The notes under the pieces are model-generated. The model worked only from the letters and a program-made list of their open reading frames with translations. It was not told the origin of the DNA and did not search any database. Positions 1 to 11,313 of a DNA stretch of 64,000 nt are shown here, piece by piece. A program made the translations under genes and the position numbers. This stretch comes from Notospermus geniculatus (lineage: Eukaryota; Nemertea; Pilidiophora; Heteronemertea; Lineidae): positions 1 to 64,000 of the forward strand of contig NMRB01001903.1 in assembly GCA_002633025.1 (NCBI GenBank), in the 5' to 3' direction. Each line of letters begins with the position of its first letter. Positions within the stretch are counted from its first letter, which is position 1.

Positions 1-3000
1 AAGTCGACGCCGACTGGCAGACATTGCAGATAAACGCATCGGAATCGACGGGTTACGGAGAACCGTTGTACGTCAATGTTAATGATACGTCACTTGATAA
101 CAGCAGCGACACGCTATATTTTCTTCCGAGTTTATCCGACTCTCCAAAGGTTGAGGAGTTACTGGCTGAAGCCAGTAGCTTGTTGGACGGGATGGACCAT
201 GAACGATTTCACCAACTGTTACTTGAGATTGAAAATCAAAGCCACAGCGATGCAGAAAATATTGGTGACTTCAGTGAAGCATTACAGAAGTTAGCCGTCA
301 ATGAAGGGAACTATGCAGTCTTACAAGAACTTGATAAACTCTTTCAGACGTATATGCATGCAGATGATCTGCCCGTTGATGATGATGATAAGTTGTTGAT
401 TGATGCTGTGGATGATCTTGCCTGTTATTCGCAGCAGGATCCTGACGACTGTATGTCGCCCGGGGGTGAGGAGTACGTGGCGCAGGATGAGGAGCAGAGG
501 ATGAAGACAGTTTTATACCTGTTAACGTCAACCGTAATGATCCTACTTATAACTTATGGAAGGATTCGGGAAAGCAGTTTTCAGGTCACTTGAACTGGTA
601 CCTCGGCGGAGAGGAATCCGGGAGTAATATCAGTAAGGGACACAGCTGTAGCGATGTCGCGTACTGGTCTGATACAGAAACGCTTGAAGAAAAACCAGCT
701 ACCAGTATCCATACCTCAGCGTCTTATGGACAGTTGTCAAATCTGGCTAGGAAGAGGTCCAGACAGTATCATGCAGCCATGGGGTCGTATTTTACACTCC
801 CTCATAGTCAGAGCGCTATCCTGCAGCCGTCTGAATTCTCAGCCTTCAGAGATAAGATCCCGGAGAAGAAGTCTTACGTCAGGAGTGAGCCACACCTCCC
901 TGCACATCGCCATGGAGATATAGCAAACTTCATGAGCGACAGTGACCTACTGAGTAAAAGGGCTCCCATCATCACACTGCAGAAGGAAACAAAAGCTACA
1001 ATTGGTGAAGGTTACAACAAACAGGAGTCAACCAATGTTGTCATCTCTCCAACGACTCACTTCCGTCCAATACGATCTCTGTCCCAGAAGGCTGACGCTC
1101 AGAAAGCTAACACGGGTACTGTAGCTGGTGAGGCGGTGTCTAACGCCGTGGAGGCGGCCGTCGGCGCATCCCTCCAGCACGTTGAGAGACCGCCGTTGTT
1201 TTCATTCTCACCAGATAAGGAGGAGGATTATCAGCTGTTTGTTACATCCGACAGCGACAGTGAATCCGCATTTGTTCCCAAGTTCAAGGTCAACTTGAAT
1301 GGGGAGAAATGGTCACAAACAGAGGAGGTATCGACAGGACGTGCCGTCGGGGATAAAAAGTTGAAATCAACGTGTAGCTACACGGATGATTGCATTGAGA
1401 CATGTCGCAAGAAATTGGAACTGTGTTCTCAGGAAATTCTGCTTCAGTGTAAGAAATATTTAAAGAAGCAGCTGACGGATGCGATTTTGGAGGAGGACTT
1501 CAGTTGTAAGGACGATTCTGGTGAGAGTAGCGAGAGCTTGGCATCTGCGGGTAACAATGCCACCACCAATGAGATTAGCACCTGTGATCACAACGGAAAC
1601 CTCGGTGATGCTGGTACACAAACAATCGACCCCTCTCACAAACCAGAGGAGATGAACATTGTTTTGTCGTGTCATGACCGAGGATGTTTCTGTCCTGAAT
1701 GTGGAATTCAGCGTCAGGTGGCAGCACCTGACATCTATTGGCACAGCGGGGAGAGTTTCTACTCCTGCAGCGGCCAAGATATGGACAAAAAAATAGTTGA
1801 AAATCGTGATGGAGAGTCGTTACAAAGTGGAAATGTGGCATTAGGTAAAAATATTAAAGAAATTGATGAAAAAGAAAAATGTGTCAATGTGGAAGGAGAT
1901 GGAGATACAGATACGGCTGAGACTTGTCCAGAAAATAGACATTGTACGGACAAGGATGCACGAAAGGAGGTGGATGACCTTGATATCGTGGCGTTGTGCA
2001 ATAGAGTGGACTTATTAGAAGTCCGCGATGAGAGTTCTCATGATACATTCTCCAACAAGGAGGACGGTGTTGAGAAGTCAGTGATCTCAGATGACGAGGG
2101 CAGGAGAGCGACTCCGCTGGTTCCCGTGCATGATGTGTTTGAGATTTGGGCTCCTGGAACGGACACAATCACTCAAGCGGCTGAATCAGTCACGAAGTAC
2201 AGTATTTGGAGCGTCGGAGGTGACGGCGGTCTTCCTAGTTTGCCCGTGGGTGTCGAGGATGATGTCAATAAGATCATTGCGGGATGCCTGATTGATGGTG
2301 CTAGTAATCGCCTTAAGGATACACCCCTCTCTGAGGACACCAAGTCTGATGTGGCCACTGAGGAAGCCTATATACTCCTGGAGAATGAGGCCTTTACGTT
2401 TACTGAGCCACCAGTGAGTCCACTAAATTTCTTTTTTCTTACCGGTTGTTCCGTTCAGTCGTGCTTCGTCTGACAGACTACAGCATTAACAAGACACGTT
2501 TAGCATCTTTTAAGGTGCTGCTCCACATGAGGAGAGTTGGCTCTCTATAGGTATCTCAACCATAAAAATGATGGGCAATTGTTTGTGTCATGTCTCGGCA
2601 TACATTGTTACGAAAATTGTCCATTGAGAGCGAACTTGCTCGAGAATACTCTCATTTGGAGCAGCACCTTTAATCCCGTTATCCCTTTCAGTACAAGACT
2701 GAAGACTTGGATCTGTCCCTCATCCAACCCCCTCACAGGCCGAGGGCCTTCTACTCATCTGAACTGGAGGAGGCGTGGATGCGGACACCAGACTTCATAG
2801 ATTCTACGTACAGGGGAAAGAAACGAAGATCCCGTTCTGGTAAGTCCTGATCATACACTCGACGGCATTGACTTCTGGAATTCTGATGTGAAGTAATAAG
2901 TTTCCTTTGTGTTCTTTAGGATCCGTGAATTAATAAGTTTTCTTTGTGTTCTTTAGGATCCGTGAAGTAATAAGTTTCCTTTGTGTTCTTTAGGATCCGT

Positions 3001-3660
3001 GAAATAATAAGTTTCCTTTGTGTTCTTTAGGATCCGTGAATTAATAAGTTTTCTTTGTGTTCTTTAGGATCCGTTTCCAATAAACCGTGTAGCTTCTACA
3101 TGGAGGGGAACTGTCGACGGGCCGATTGCCGATTTTCACACGATCTGTCTTCCATCACGTGTCGTTTCTGGGAGAAGGGCGACTGCTTCAAAGGGGTCAC
3201 GTGTCCGTTCATGCACGGGTATAATAGGTAAAGTCAATCTCCACATGGCCAGCTCAGATTCTCCATTGGTTACTTCAGTTCAGTCCTGAAGCCAGAAAGT
3301 GTGATACTGGCATATTGGTAGATAGCCAGAACCCCTCTGTCTTGCATCATCAGTTCATCATTGCACACCCCTTACATTTGAGGGGATTCCATTCTCTGTT
3401 TCTCTTCCAGCTCTGAGAAGTCCTCCATCAAACCAGAGACATTCCCATTCGAATCAAAATCCTCAGATTTCCTTCCTTCATCCCAGGTAAGGCAGAGAAT
3501 TGCAGGAAGTTTACGTACAAGTCATGACCAACGTAACAATCTACAATCCAGCATCAGTAATGAGATTTTCATGAAGTACTGGTGTCATTTTGAATTGACA
3601 TTTTGTTGACTTTGTCTCTTCCATTTACAGGAATCAAAATCTGACGAAGAGAAGTCTTAA
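1..3660 (+). CDS. CCCH zinc-finger protein, 5' partial, with one apparent frameshift
   Basis: The gene runs in from the left edge. Exons read as 1-2413, 2692-2839, 3068-3227, 3411-3486 and 3631-3660, all with GT/AG borders and matching phases, stop TAA at 3658. The large exon encodes a long acidic, Ser-rich region with a small Cys cluster (C-x-C-x-x-C, coded near 1676-1710). Exon 3 encodes two adjacent CCCH fingers, spaced C-x7-C-x4-C-x3-H and C-x7-C-x5-C-x3-H, the second coded by about 3161-3217. Such fingers usually bind RNA, so an RNA-related role is inferred only. The frame open from base 3 must switch near 488-497: the first frame runs into meaningless hydrophobic sequence and the +2 frame continues sensibly (EDEDSFIPVNVN...). 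One missing base in the run of GAGGAGCAGAGGATGAAG explains this, more likely an assembly or read error than a pseudogene. I do not recognise the family. The 3' UTR end is not visible. Confidence 0.72.
2887..3074 (+). repeat. 37-bp tandem repeat carrying the exon-3 splice acceptor (5 copies)
   Basis: Five near-identical units, each ending in TTCTTTGTGTTCTTTAG followed by GATCCGT, put candidate acceptor AGs at 2919, 2956, 2993, 3030 and 3067. Only the last opens a coding exon (GSVSNKPC...). Entry at any upstream copy in the required phase meets TAA within a few codons. Confidence 0.9.
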
Positions 3661-3960
3661 GATGATAATCAGCAGGGAGTTCCACCCACTGCAGTCGGAC
3701 CGTCCACAGTGAACAAGAAAAAAGGTGATCCCGGCATAAAATAGGATTCCACAGATGGGATTTCTTGGGATATCTACATTTCATTCAAAAAATTAAAAAA
3801 AACAAGGTTGAAATACACTACTTATTCATTGTTCTTTTTCTTTCATCAGGGTTGTTTTCTAAAAAATGAGTTGAACATGGTTCCAGGTGGGCCTTGCTGG
3901 TCACGTCCTCTCTCATTTCTGAGAGAGCCTACTTTGAGAAATGTTTTCCTGGTTTCTTAA

Positions 3961-4075
3961 CCAGGGCCCATGTTCCCGAAGCCGTCGTTAGGTTAACGAT
4001 GTCGTTAAAACTGGAAAAATGCATAGCGTAACGACATCGTTAACCTTACGACGGCTTCGGGAACATGGCTCCTGG
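3961..4075. mobile_element. Foldback (MITE-like) element, 115 bp
   Basis: Arms 3961-4007 and 4029-4075 are almost perfect inverted repeats (CCAGGgcCCATGTTCCCGAA... and its complement) around a loop of about 21 bp. There is no coding capacity. I see no clear target-site duplication, so the superfamily is unassigned. Confidence 0.75.
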
Positions 4076-5363
4076 TGTGTGTGTTGGTATGTCACTAACC
4101 TTTTTGTGTGACTGGTGCATGTGTGTTGACCATAAAACGATTCAATTAGGCCTGCATGTTTTGTAAATGTTCTATCTTCGTGTGTCCGATCATTGACTGC
4201 AGTAAGGGGGAGAGTTTTGCCTGTCAGTGATTCTCTATCAACTCCTCTTTTCAAACACTCTCTGCCTAAGTTCTAATGAAGACTGGTTACTCAAAATTTC
4301 TTAAAATGCTGCTTTTGGTAACGCAGATGATGGGATTTAGGCAACTTTGAACATCAGTACACTATGTTTCTATATAAGTATCGCCTGTTGTCTGTTAGAT
4401 TTTACACTCTGGGCTGAATGACTCTGCTGTGCATCACATCGACAACTTGGGCCCAAAATGCACAAACAGCAATGTCACATTATTATAACTTACCATTTGA
4501 GTTAAAACCAGTATGTAAGAATTTGTCGTAGTTCATCCACATGTTTCTTGTGATGTACCGGTAAGTGTCTATGCCACAAGGCCCACCTGGAACCAAAACA
4601 CAAAAAAATAGGTTTTTCACTTTTGTAATTGCGGTTAAGTGTATTGTAATTTTCATACTATCTGAGAAAATTAGCGTAATTGCGTATTATAAAATCCTAG
4701 ATCAGTAAAACTATTGGATAAGAATCAACCTTTAATTTGTGTGTTAGTGTACGTGTAAATGTTGATCATTTGGCTCAAGTTGTAATTTATTAGAGTTGAC
4801 GGTTGAGTTGTTTATATATTGGTTCGTCATCTTTTGACCACCTACCATTACTCGAGATTGTTTTCCTCTCAAACCGTAGAATTCTTGACTTCATTCAAAT
4901 GTTAGTGTAGGAAACTTGCTTTTCCACCGGTTGGTATATGTACCACTTTGATAAGAACCGCTACGATGTGTATTTTATCTTGAACACTATAACACCAGCT
5001 TGTTTTTATACCGTGTTCTTTTTGCAACCTGGTTAAGGTCGTAGTGTTAACAATCATATCATTTCTTCAGTGAATGGTGGCTGCTGTGGCTAAATATTTC
5101 AATTCTAAAACTATAATTTGATATTCTAATGGCTCTTACCGGGTAAGAGTCCTATTCTGGCCACCTACAGTGGATTCAGAGTTAGTTGTTGTGATTGGCT
5201 ATGTCTCATCTCTTCTGTGATGAGCAGTGGTCAGCCGTGAAGAGACAGCAGCACTCATTCATTCTCAGTGTTTCACGTTATCACTCCAAGACCTACATGT
5301 ATCAGTCTTGGCTCTGACACTCAACCACTGGGCCATGCACTCCCTATAGGCCCAGCCCTTGTT

Positions 5364-5783
5364 CAGTGGAACCTCACTATCAAGGACACCTTCGCCGATA
5401 CTGGTAGATGCTCGTCTTATTAGACAAATCCCAAATTCCCAGATCTGCACACTTCTGCCGAAATTGTAAACACAACCTCGACCTGAAACCAGCTGACGTG
5501 ACGCCATCCATGATTCAGCAATGGTCATGTCTGACGCAACGTCTTCAACATCACAGTCGTGGGGTTCTCTGCATCACGTGATTCAGTTTCAGACCGAGGT
5601 TGTGTTTGCAATTTTTGGCGGAAGTGTGCAGATCTTTCTCGTTTATGTCAATTTGGGATTTGTCTATTGAGAGGTGATAACAGAGATCAAAACAAACCGA
5701 CGACAAAACTCAGGTCATAATTTGGTGTCCTTATCAAAGAGGTGTCCTTTTGGTAGATGTGTCCACAAAGGCAGGTTCCACTG
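5364..5783. mobile_element. Imperfect inverted-repeat element, about 420 bp
   Basis: Ends are CAGTGGAACCTCACTATCAAGG on the left (5364) and a partly complementary GGTTCCACTG on the right (5774-5783). Inside, 5415-5490 and 5592-5690 are a second imperfect inverted pair (GACAAATCCCAAATT versus AATTTGGGATTTGTC). The CAGTGGAACCTC terminus resembles pogo/Tigger-type ends, but I see no TA duplication, so the class is uncertain. Confidence 0.5.
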
Positions 5784-6639
5784 TAGTGTCTTCTACCATT
5801 ATTGAGCAGACTGTTGTTGGGTCACTTCATAAAGGATCACGTATTGTTCCATTCTAGTCTTAATTTGATCATATTTGCTATGATCAGCTGTTCTATCATT
5901 CCCGTTTGATAAAAGGGATCCCTGAAGTGAATCAGGAATGATGAACCGCCTGCAAGTATTCTCCCTGAAACTCATCCATAATATCAGAGTACATCACATG
6001 TTATTTATTCAAGTATGGTAAGACCTAACATGCGAAACTCATCTGTAAAAATAACATGACAGTACTTAGTATTTATACGTTTGTCTTGTCTGCCGGTCGA
6101 ACCTTGACCATTAGTTTCTAGTATGAGGAAAACTCATGTAACACTCTGTGTAAGTCTGGTTTTCCGATGATATCATAATAGATCTCTTCAAAGACATCAC
6201 GGTTGACACATGGATAGTTTTTACGTGTGTAAGGGGTACCATTTATAACGTGAGCATGACATGTTGTCTAATACCGATCTGCTCGAATCATGAAAAAGTT
6301 TCATTAGCGTCACCCACAGAATATCATTTTGGTCGAGAAAGTGTCCCAAATGCTCACCCTGAAGGTTGGTCTCAGGACTGTCCAAAACGCCTCTGTAGCA
6401 CTTTTATTTATCCCAGGGTGATTAGTTTCATCTTCTGTCACTATCACTGGGACTTACGCACTCTGAAGGATGAACTAGTCAACTGGTCACCTCACACATC
6501 CGCAAGTCCTACAGAGGCTTCTTCAATAAGGTCCTGTTGACCAACCTGCTGTTAACGCTCAAAAAAATTGAAAAAAAGTGATAAAAATGAGTCAAAAGAC
6601 TTCCGTTTCTGAATATGGTGTACAGAGGTTCATGGTAGT

Positions 6640-6882
6640 CAGGGTCGGATCCAGGGTGCCCCCCCCCCCGTTTTTGGCAGAGCAGTGATTTTTTTAGCAA
6701 GAAAAATTTAATCACATGAAAAATTCGAGAATTTTGCTCTCAGATGCCAGGAAAATGCATCTAAAAGCACTTAAATTGTCAAATTTTTCAGGGGGAAAGC
6801 CCCCATTTGGGCTTTGCGCTTTTGGTGCTCACCACCTCCTTCGAGCTACGCCCCCTTTCTGTCAACCTTGGATCCGACCCTG
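6640..6882. mobile_element. Short inverted-repeat element with CAGGGTCGGATCCA ends
   Basis: Left end CAGGGTCGGATCCAGGG (6640) is complementary to the right end CTTGGATCCGACCCTG (to 6882). The interior has C- and G-tracts. It looks related to the 21160, 21886, 27183 and 60830 elements, which share a GGGYCGGAT-like terminus. No target duplication is obvious at this copy. Confidence 0.6.
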
Positions 6883-7611
6883 CTTGTGTTCCTAGCACAT
6901 ACTCCTTCATAAGGAAGGATCTATTTGTATTTTAATGTCGAAAGTTCTTGAAAAAGATCTCTTACGGTTGCTTAGTTTGTTCGGCTTGCAATGGCCACAA
7001 GGCAACATCACCACTGATCAACAGTGATGACAAGTATTCCAGTAGAAGACACCCTGGTCTTTCGTGGCAATATGACCTTCTGCCGTTGGCAAGCACCATT
7101 GGGGAGGGGTACTCCAATGGTTTGCATAACGAAGGCCCCCAAATATGTCTGATTTTAGCGGGTCTCCCCTCACTGATTCCTCTGTTGGACTTGGAGGAAT
7201 TCAGCTTGACGAACGTCACTCCTCCAGGTCAGGATCAGTCTTGACAACAAGCTTCTACTTTATGAAGTAAGAAGATTAAGTTTCGTTTCCACTGTGGTTT
7301 CTATTAGAAACAACATTGTTTTGGCCATACATCAGAGATTTGTCCATACAGGGCAAGTCTGACAGGCTTTAGCTTGAGCAGCTCTTGTCACTGGCCACAA
7401 CGAGCTCTGCCATTGTAATCTTTTGTTCCACGAAGTGAGGGGTGAAAAATAGACCACCATTCAACCCTATTGAACAAATGACTTGAGCAAGTCTATTATG
7501 TCCAGTAATCCATACTGATACATTCAACCTCAAAAGTCGTCGTAGATGGTTGTCTAGACGTGGAGATAAAGCTACATGTAGTCAGCTTTACCTTCAGATC
7601 CTCATGGTCTC

Positions 7612-7754
7612 TGGCTACATGAGAGCTCATACCTCCAGACCCCATGGTTTCTGGCTACATGAGTAGTCAGCTCATACCTCCAGACCTCATGTCTCTGCCT
7701 ATGAGTAGTTAGCTCATACCTCCAGACCCCCCATCGTCTCTGGCTGCATGAGTA
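7612..7754. repeat. 45-bp minisatellite, left part
   Basis: The unit reads roughly AGCTCATACCTCCAGACCCC then ATGGTCTCTGGCTACATGAGTAGTC. The array is interrupted by the 7755-8645 element and resumes at 8646. Open frames through it are a by-product of a 45-bp period (15 codons) and are not genes. Confidence 0.85.
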
Positions 7755-8645
7755 GGGGAGACCGGGGCTGGTTGTAACAGGGGTAGGTTGTAACAGAGCT
7801 AATATTTCCTTGAATATCCACTGGGAAGGGCTGAGTTTCCTCACATATATTGACATTGATATCGGCCACCTTTGTACCAAAGGGCATCTGAATGTCCGAA
7901 TTGGCTTTCAAAAAAATCGACAAAAACCGTTTTTAGTAGATGAAAGTAAAAAATGACCTGATCAGAAAATCTCTTCTGCTTCACTGCCTGTGCAGTTTTA
8001 GAAGTTTGTTTGGATACTATTTGAATAATGATGTAAAGCCTGTACAACTGGTCCAGAGTGATAAGGCCCACTTCCACATGCTAATTGGTATTGCAGCCCA
8101 CATTTGACCTGAACTATAGGTGGGGTTGGTTGTAACAAACATGGTAACATCGTCACCCTGCTAAGATATTTGCCTATCTCACTTTTTCAGGTTTTGATAA
8201 AATGGCAAAAAACCAAATTGCTTACCTCACCACTTGGAGATAGGCAAAATTAAGGTTTTCATCAATCCTCACCCCTCATCCTATAGACTGTTCAATCGAT
8301 TATTTTTTGTAAGAAGAACGGATTTGCTGTGTTTAGAAGTTTATTTAGGAGACAAATACCCGTGTCGTTTTGAAAAACACATGAAGAAGTAAAGGGAAAT
8401 TTGCCATGCTCACTTTATGAGATGTGTTACAACCAACCCCGAAATTTTTTGACGGGGCAGGTGGTACCACTCGACTTTGGACCCATTTTTCAGAGACATG
8501 GATAGAGATGGCTAAACTTTGTTTAGTGCACAAGTGACCATTGATATCAAATATTCAAAAGACCAAGCAGGTTATAAATACCTCCTGTAATTAGGAAGTA
8601 ATTGACCTCAAAAGAAAAAGTGTTACAACCAGCCCCGGTCTCCCC
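7755..8645. mobile_element. 891-bp MITE with 25-bp perfect TIRs and TA duplication
   Basis: The left end GGGGAGACCGGGGCTGGTTG (continuing TAACA, 7755-7779) is a perfect 25-bp inverted match of 8621-8645. It is flanked by TA at 7753-7754 and 8646-8647 and sits inside a minisatellite unit whose uninterrupted form has one TA at that point. A TA target duplication points to the Tc1/mariner (IS630) superfamily. Several inner copies of GGTTGTAAC recur. No transposase is encoded, so it is non-autonomous. Confidence 0.88.
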
Positions 8646-9150
8646 TAGTCAGCTCATACCTCCAGACCCCATGGTTTCTGGCTACATGAGGAGTCAGCTC
8701 ATACCTCCAGACGCCATGGTCTCTGGCTACATGAGTAGTCAGCTCATACCTCCAGACGCCATGGTCTCTGGCTACATGACTAGTTAGCTCATACCTCCAG
8801 ACCCATGGTCTCTGGCTACGTGAGTCGTTAGCTCATACCTCCAGACACCATGGTCTCTGGCTACGTGAGTCGTTAGCTCATACCTCCAGACCCCATGGTA
8901 TCTGGTTACATGAGTAGTCAGCTCATACCTCCAGACGCCATGGTCTCTGGCTACATGACTAGTTAGCTCATACCTCCAGACCCCATGGTCTCTGGCTACG
9001 TGAGTCGTTAGCTCATACCTCCAGACTCCATGGTCTCTGGCTACATGAGTAGTCAGCTCATACCTCCAGACCCATGGTCTCTGGCTACATGACTAGTTAG
9101 CTCATACCTCCAGACCCCATGGTCTCTGGCTACATGAGTAATGTAGCTAG
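8646..9150. repeat. 45-bp minisatellite, right part
   Basis: Continuation of the 7612 array, about 11 further units differing at a few bases (ACCCCATGG, ACGCCATGG, ACCATGG; ACATGAG, ACGTGAG). Confidence 0.88.
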
Positions 9151-10251
9151 CTTTTCAGAACCTCATGTGGTCGATCGCCAATCTTGTAAGCTGTGATTGT
9201 TATTAACCTTCTCAGACCGCACAAACTGGCGAGCTGCATGATTTAGGGTCGTATTTTAGAACGTTCCTTAACGTTAAGGTCGACCTTAAGTGTATTGTAA
9301 AATCATCGAGAACAATAGATTTAAGGTGGACCTTAATGTAAAGGAACGTTCTAAAATACGGCCGATAGTGTCAAGGCGGTCCTCCACTAGAGACCTTTCT
9401 CGTTCACTGTTGTTAGATTCCTTGTGGCTGTATTGGCCGCGAGTTGCCCATTGAGAGCCATCTTGCTCGAGAAAACTCAAGTGGGGAATCGCCCTCAGTC
9501 CACTGACCAGAGGAAGCTTTTGAGAAGGGCAAGTCCATGGTCAAATTCGTGATATTTTTTACTTATTCAGTGCGGTCTCTGCAACTCATGGCACCAAAGG
9601 ACCATTACGTACCCTGCATCATGTCAGGCTTGTGTCCTTCTATGCCCCTGGTATGTGTGATGTCACGTCCGTGATGCAACAGTGCATCTTTCTGTGGTTC
9701 CAAAAGAATGTCACGTCCGAGACCGTGGACTTGCCCAGAAGAGCCTTATCATAAGCTTCCTTCACTTACGTCTTGGTCTTGGAGGCCTCAGCGCCTCCAG
9801 AGTCATCATGATAGGCTCACGTCATCTGAATTGCATGTCAGGCCACACCAATGCTTTTCTTTGTGCAACGGCAGATTTCATCCGATACGTTGTAGGGAGA
9901 GGAGAGAATCATTCAATAGGAACCATCTTTGCCTGTAAAATTTGAGCTTTATAGAAGACTAGCGGGACACACAAAAACAAAAACACATTTTTCGTGTCCA
10001 TTCTCCTCTAAATATCGACCCAAATCTTGGTGTGGCTCAATGCAATGCAGAGGAAGAAACTCTAATGATCCGTGTTTCAATCCTTTAAAAGATTAAAAAA
10101 ATTAACATTATTTATTGAGAATTAAAAAAATGAAAAACCCAAAAAGTGACTGTGTTGGTTTAGTTGATCTGTACCGGTCTGTCATCATTGGGATTGTATT
10201 TCCCGCCTATTTCACTGTGTAGGCCCTTCGTCACTTGGCAGTTAGGCCCTA
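9151..10251. other. Unassigned stretch before the first gap
   Basis: Apart from the foldback at 9246-9363 I see no gene. The last bases before the gap (10160-10251) are open on the minus strand and could be a 3' exon of the receptor-like gene, but splice signals are not convincing. Confidence 0.4.
9246..9363. mobile_element. Foldback element, about 118 bp
   Basis: The left arm GGGTCGTATTTTAGAACGTT... (9246-9288) pairs with the right arm ...AACGTTCTAAAATACGGCC (9322-9363), around a short loop. Non-coding. Confidence 0.72.
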
Positions 10252-11143
10252 NNNNNNNNNNNNNNNNNNNNNNNNNNNNNNNNNNNNNNNNNNNNNNNNN
10301 NNNNNNNNNNNNNNNNNNNNNNNNNNNNNNNNNNNNNNNNNNNNNNNNNNNNNNNNNNNNNNNNNNNNNNNNNNNNNNNNNNNNNNNNNNNNNNNNNNNN
10401 NNNNNNNNNNNNNNNNNNNNNNNNNNNNNNNNNNNNNNNNNNNNNNNNNNNNNNNNNNNNNNNNNNNNNNNNNNNNNNNNNNNNNNNNNNNNNNNNNNNN
10501 NNNNNNNNNNNNNNNNNNNNNNNNNNNNNNNNNNNNNNNNNNNNNNNNNNNNNNNNNNNNNNNNNNNNNNNNNNNNNNNNNNNNNNNNNNNNNNNNNNNN
10601 NNNNNNNNNNNNNNNNNNNNNNNNNNNNNNNNNNNNNNNNNNNNNNNNNNNNNNNNNNNNNNNNNNNNNNNNNNNNNNNNNNNNNNNNNNNNNNNNNNNN
10701 NNNNNNNNNNNNNNNNNNNNNNNNNNNNNNNNNNNNNNNNNNNNNNNNNNNNNNNNNNNNNNNNNNNNNNNNNNNNNNNNNNNNNNNNNNNNNNNNNNNN
10801 NNNNNNNNNNNNNNNNNNNNNNNNNNNNNNNNNNNNNNNNNNNNNNNNNNNNNNNNNNNNNNNNNNNNNNNNNNNNNNNNNNNNNNNNNNNNNNNNNNNN
10901 NNNNNNNNNNNNNNNNNNNNNNNNNNNNNNNNNNNNNNNNNNNNNNNNNNNNNNNNNNNNNNNNNNNNNNNNNNNNNNNNNNNNNNNNNNNNNNNNNNNN
11001 NNNNNNNNNNNNNNNNNNNNNNNNNNNNNNNNNNNNNNNNNNNNNNNNNNNNNNNNNNNNNNNNNNNNNNNNNNNNNNNNNNNNNNNNNNNNNNNNNNNN
11101 NNNNNNNNNNNNNNNNNNNNNNNNNNNNNNNNNNNNNNNNNNN
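10252..11143. other. Assembly gap (892 N)
   Basis: Run of N. It falls just downstream of the last exon seen of the minus-strand receptor-like gene, so that gene's 3' part may lie here. Confidence 1.
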
Positions 11144-11313
11144 CAAGACGCTTCCAAAGAAGAGGATGGATTATCCCTCTCTCTGTCAGAGATCAGCAAG
11201 TAGGCCCCTGGTGACACTTCCCTTCCCCCTGTGGAACTACCCCACCATCAGCACCTCGGCTCTTGTCTCGGTCAACTTTCGACACTTCAGCATTCAGTTC
11301 TTGTCATACTTAC

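Larger units (their letters stand above)
3661..7611. other. Intergenic stretch without recognised gene
   Basis: After the CCCH-gene stop I see only short random open frames, AT-rich sequence and foldback repeats (3961-4075, 5364-5783, 6640-6882). A 98-codon open frame at 6948-7244 has no recognisable domain or splice context. Confidence 0.6.

Noticed and set aside
6948-7244. 98-codon open frame
   Set aside because: No recognisable domain, no splice context, and the opposite strand is almost as open.
7602-8787. Open frames encoding repeated LIPPDAMVSGYM or YELTTH words
   Set aside because: A 45-bp period keeps several frames open by chance; no start, splice or homology support.
7612-9150. 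CRISPR-like array
   Set aside because: Direct tandem minisatellite without unique spacers, in a eukaryotic genome.
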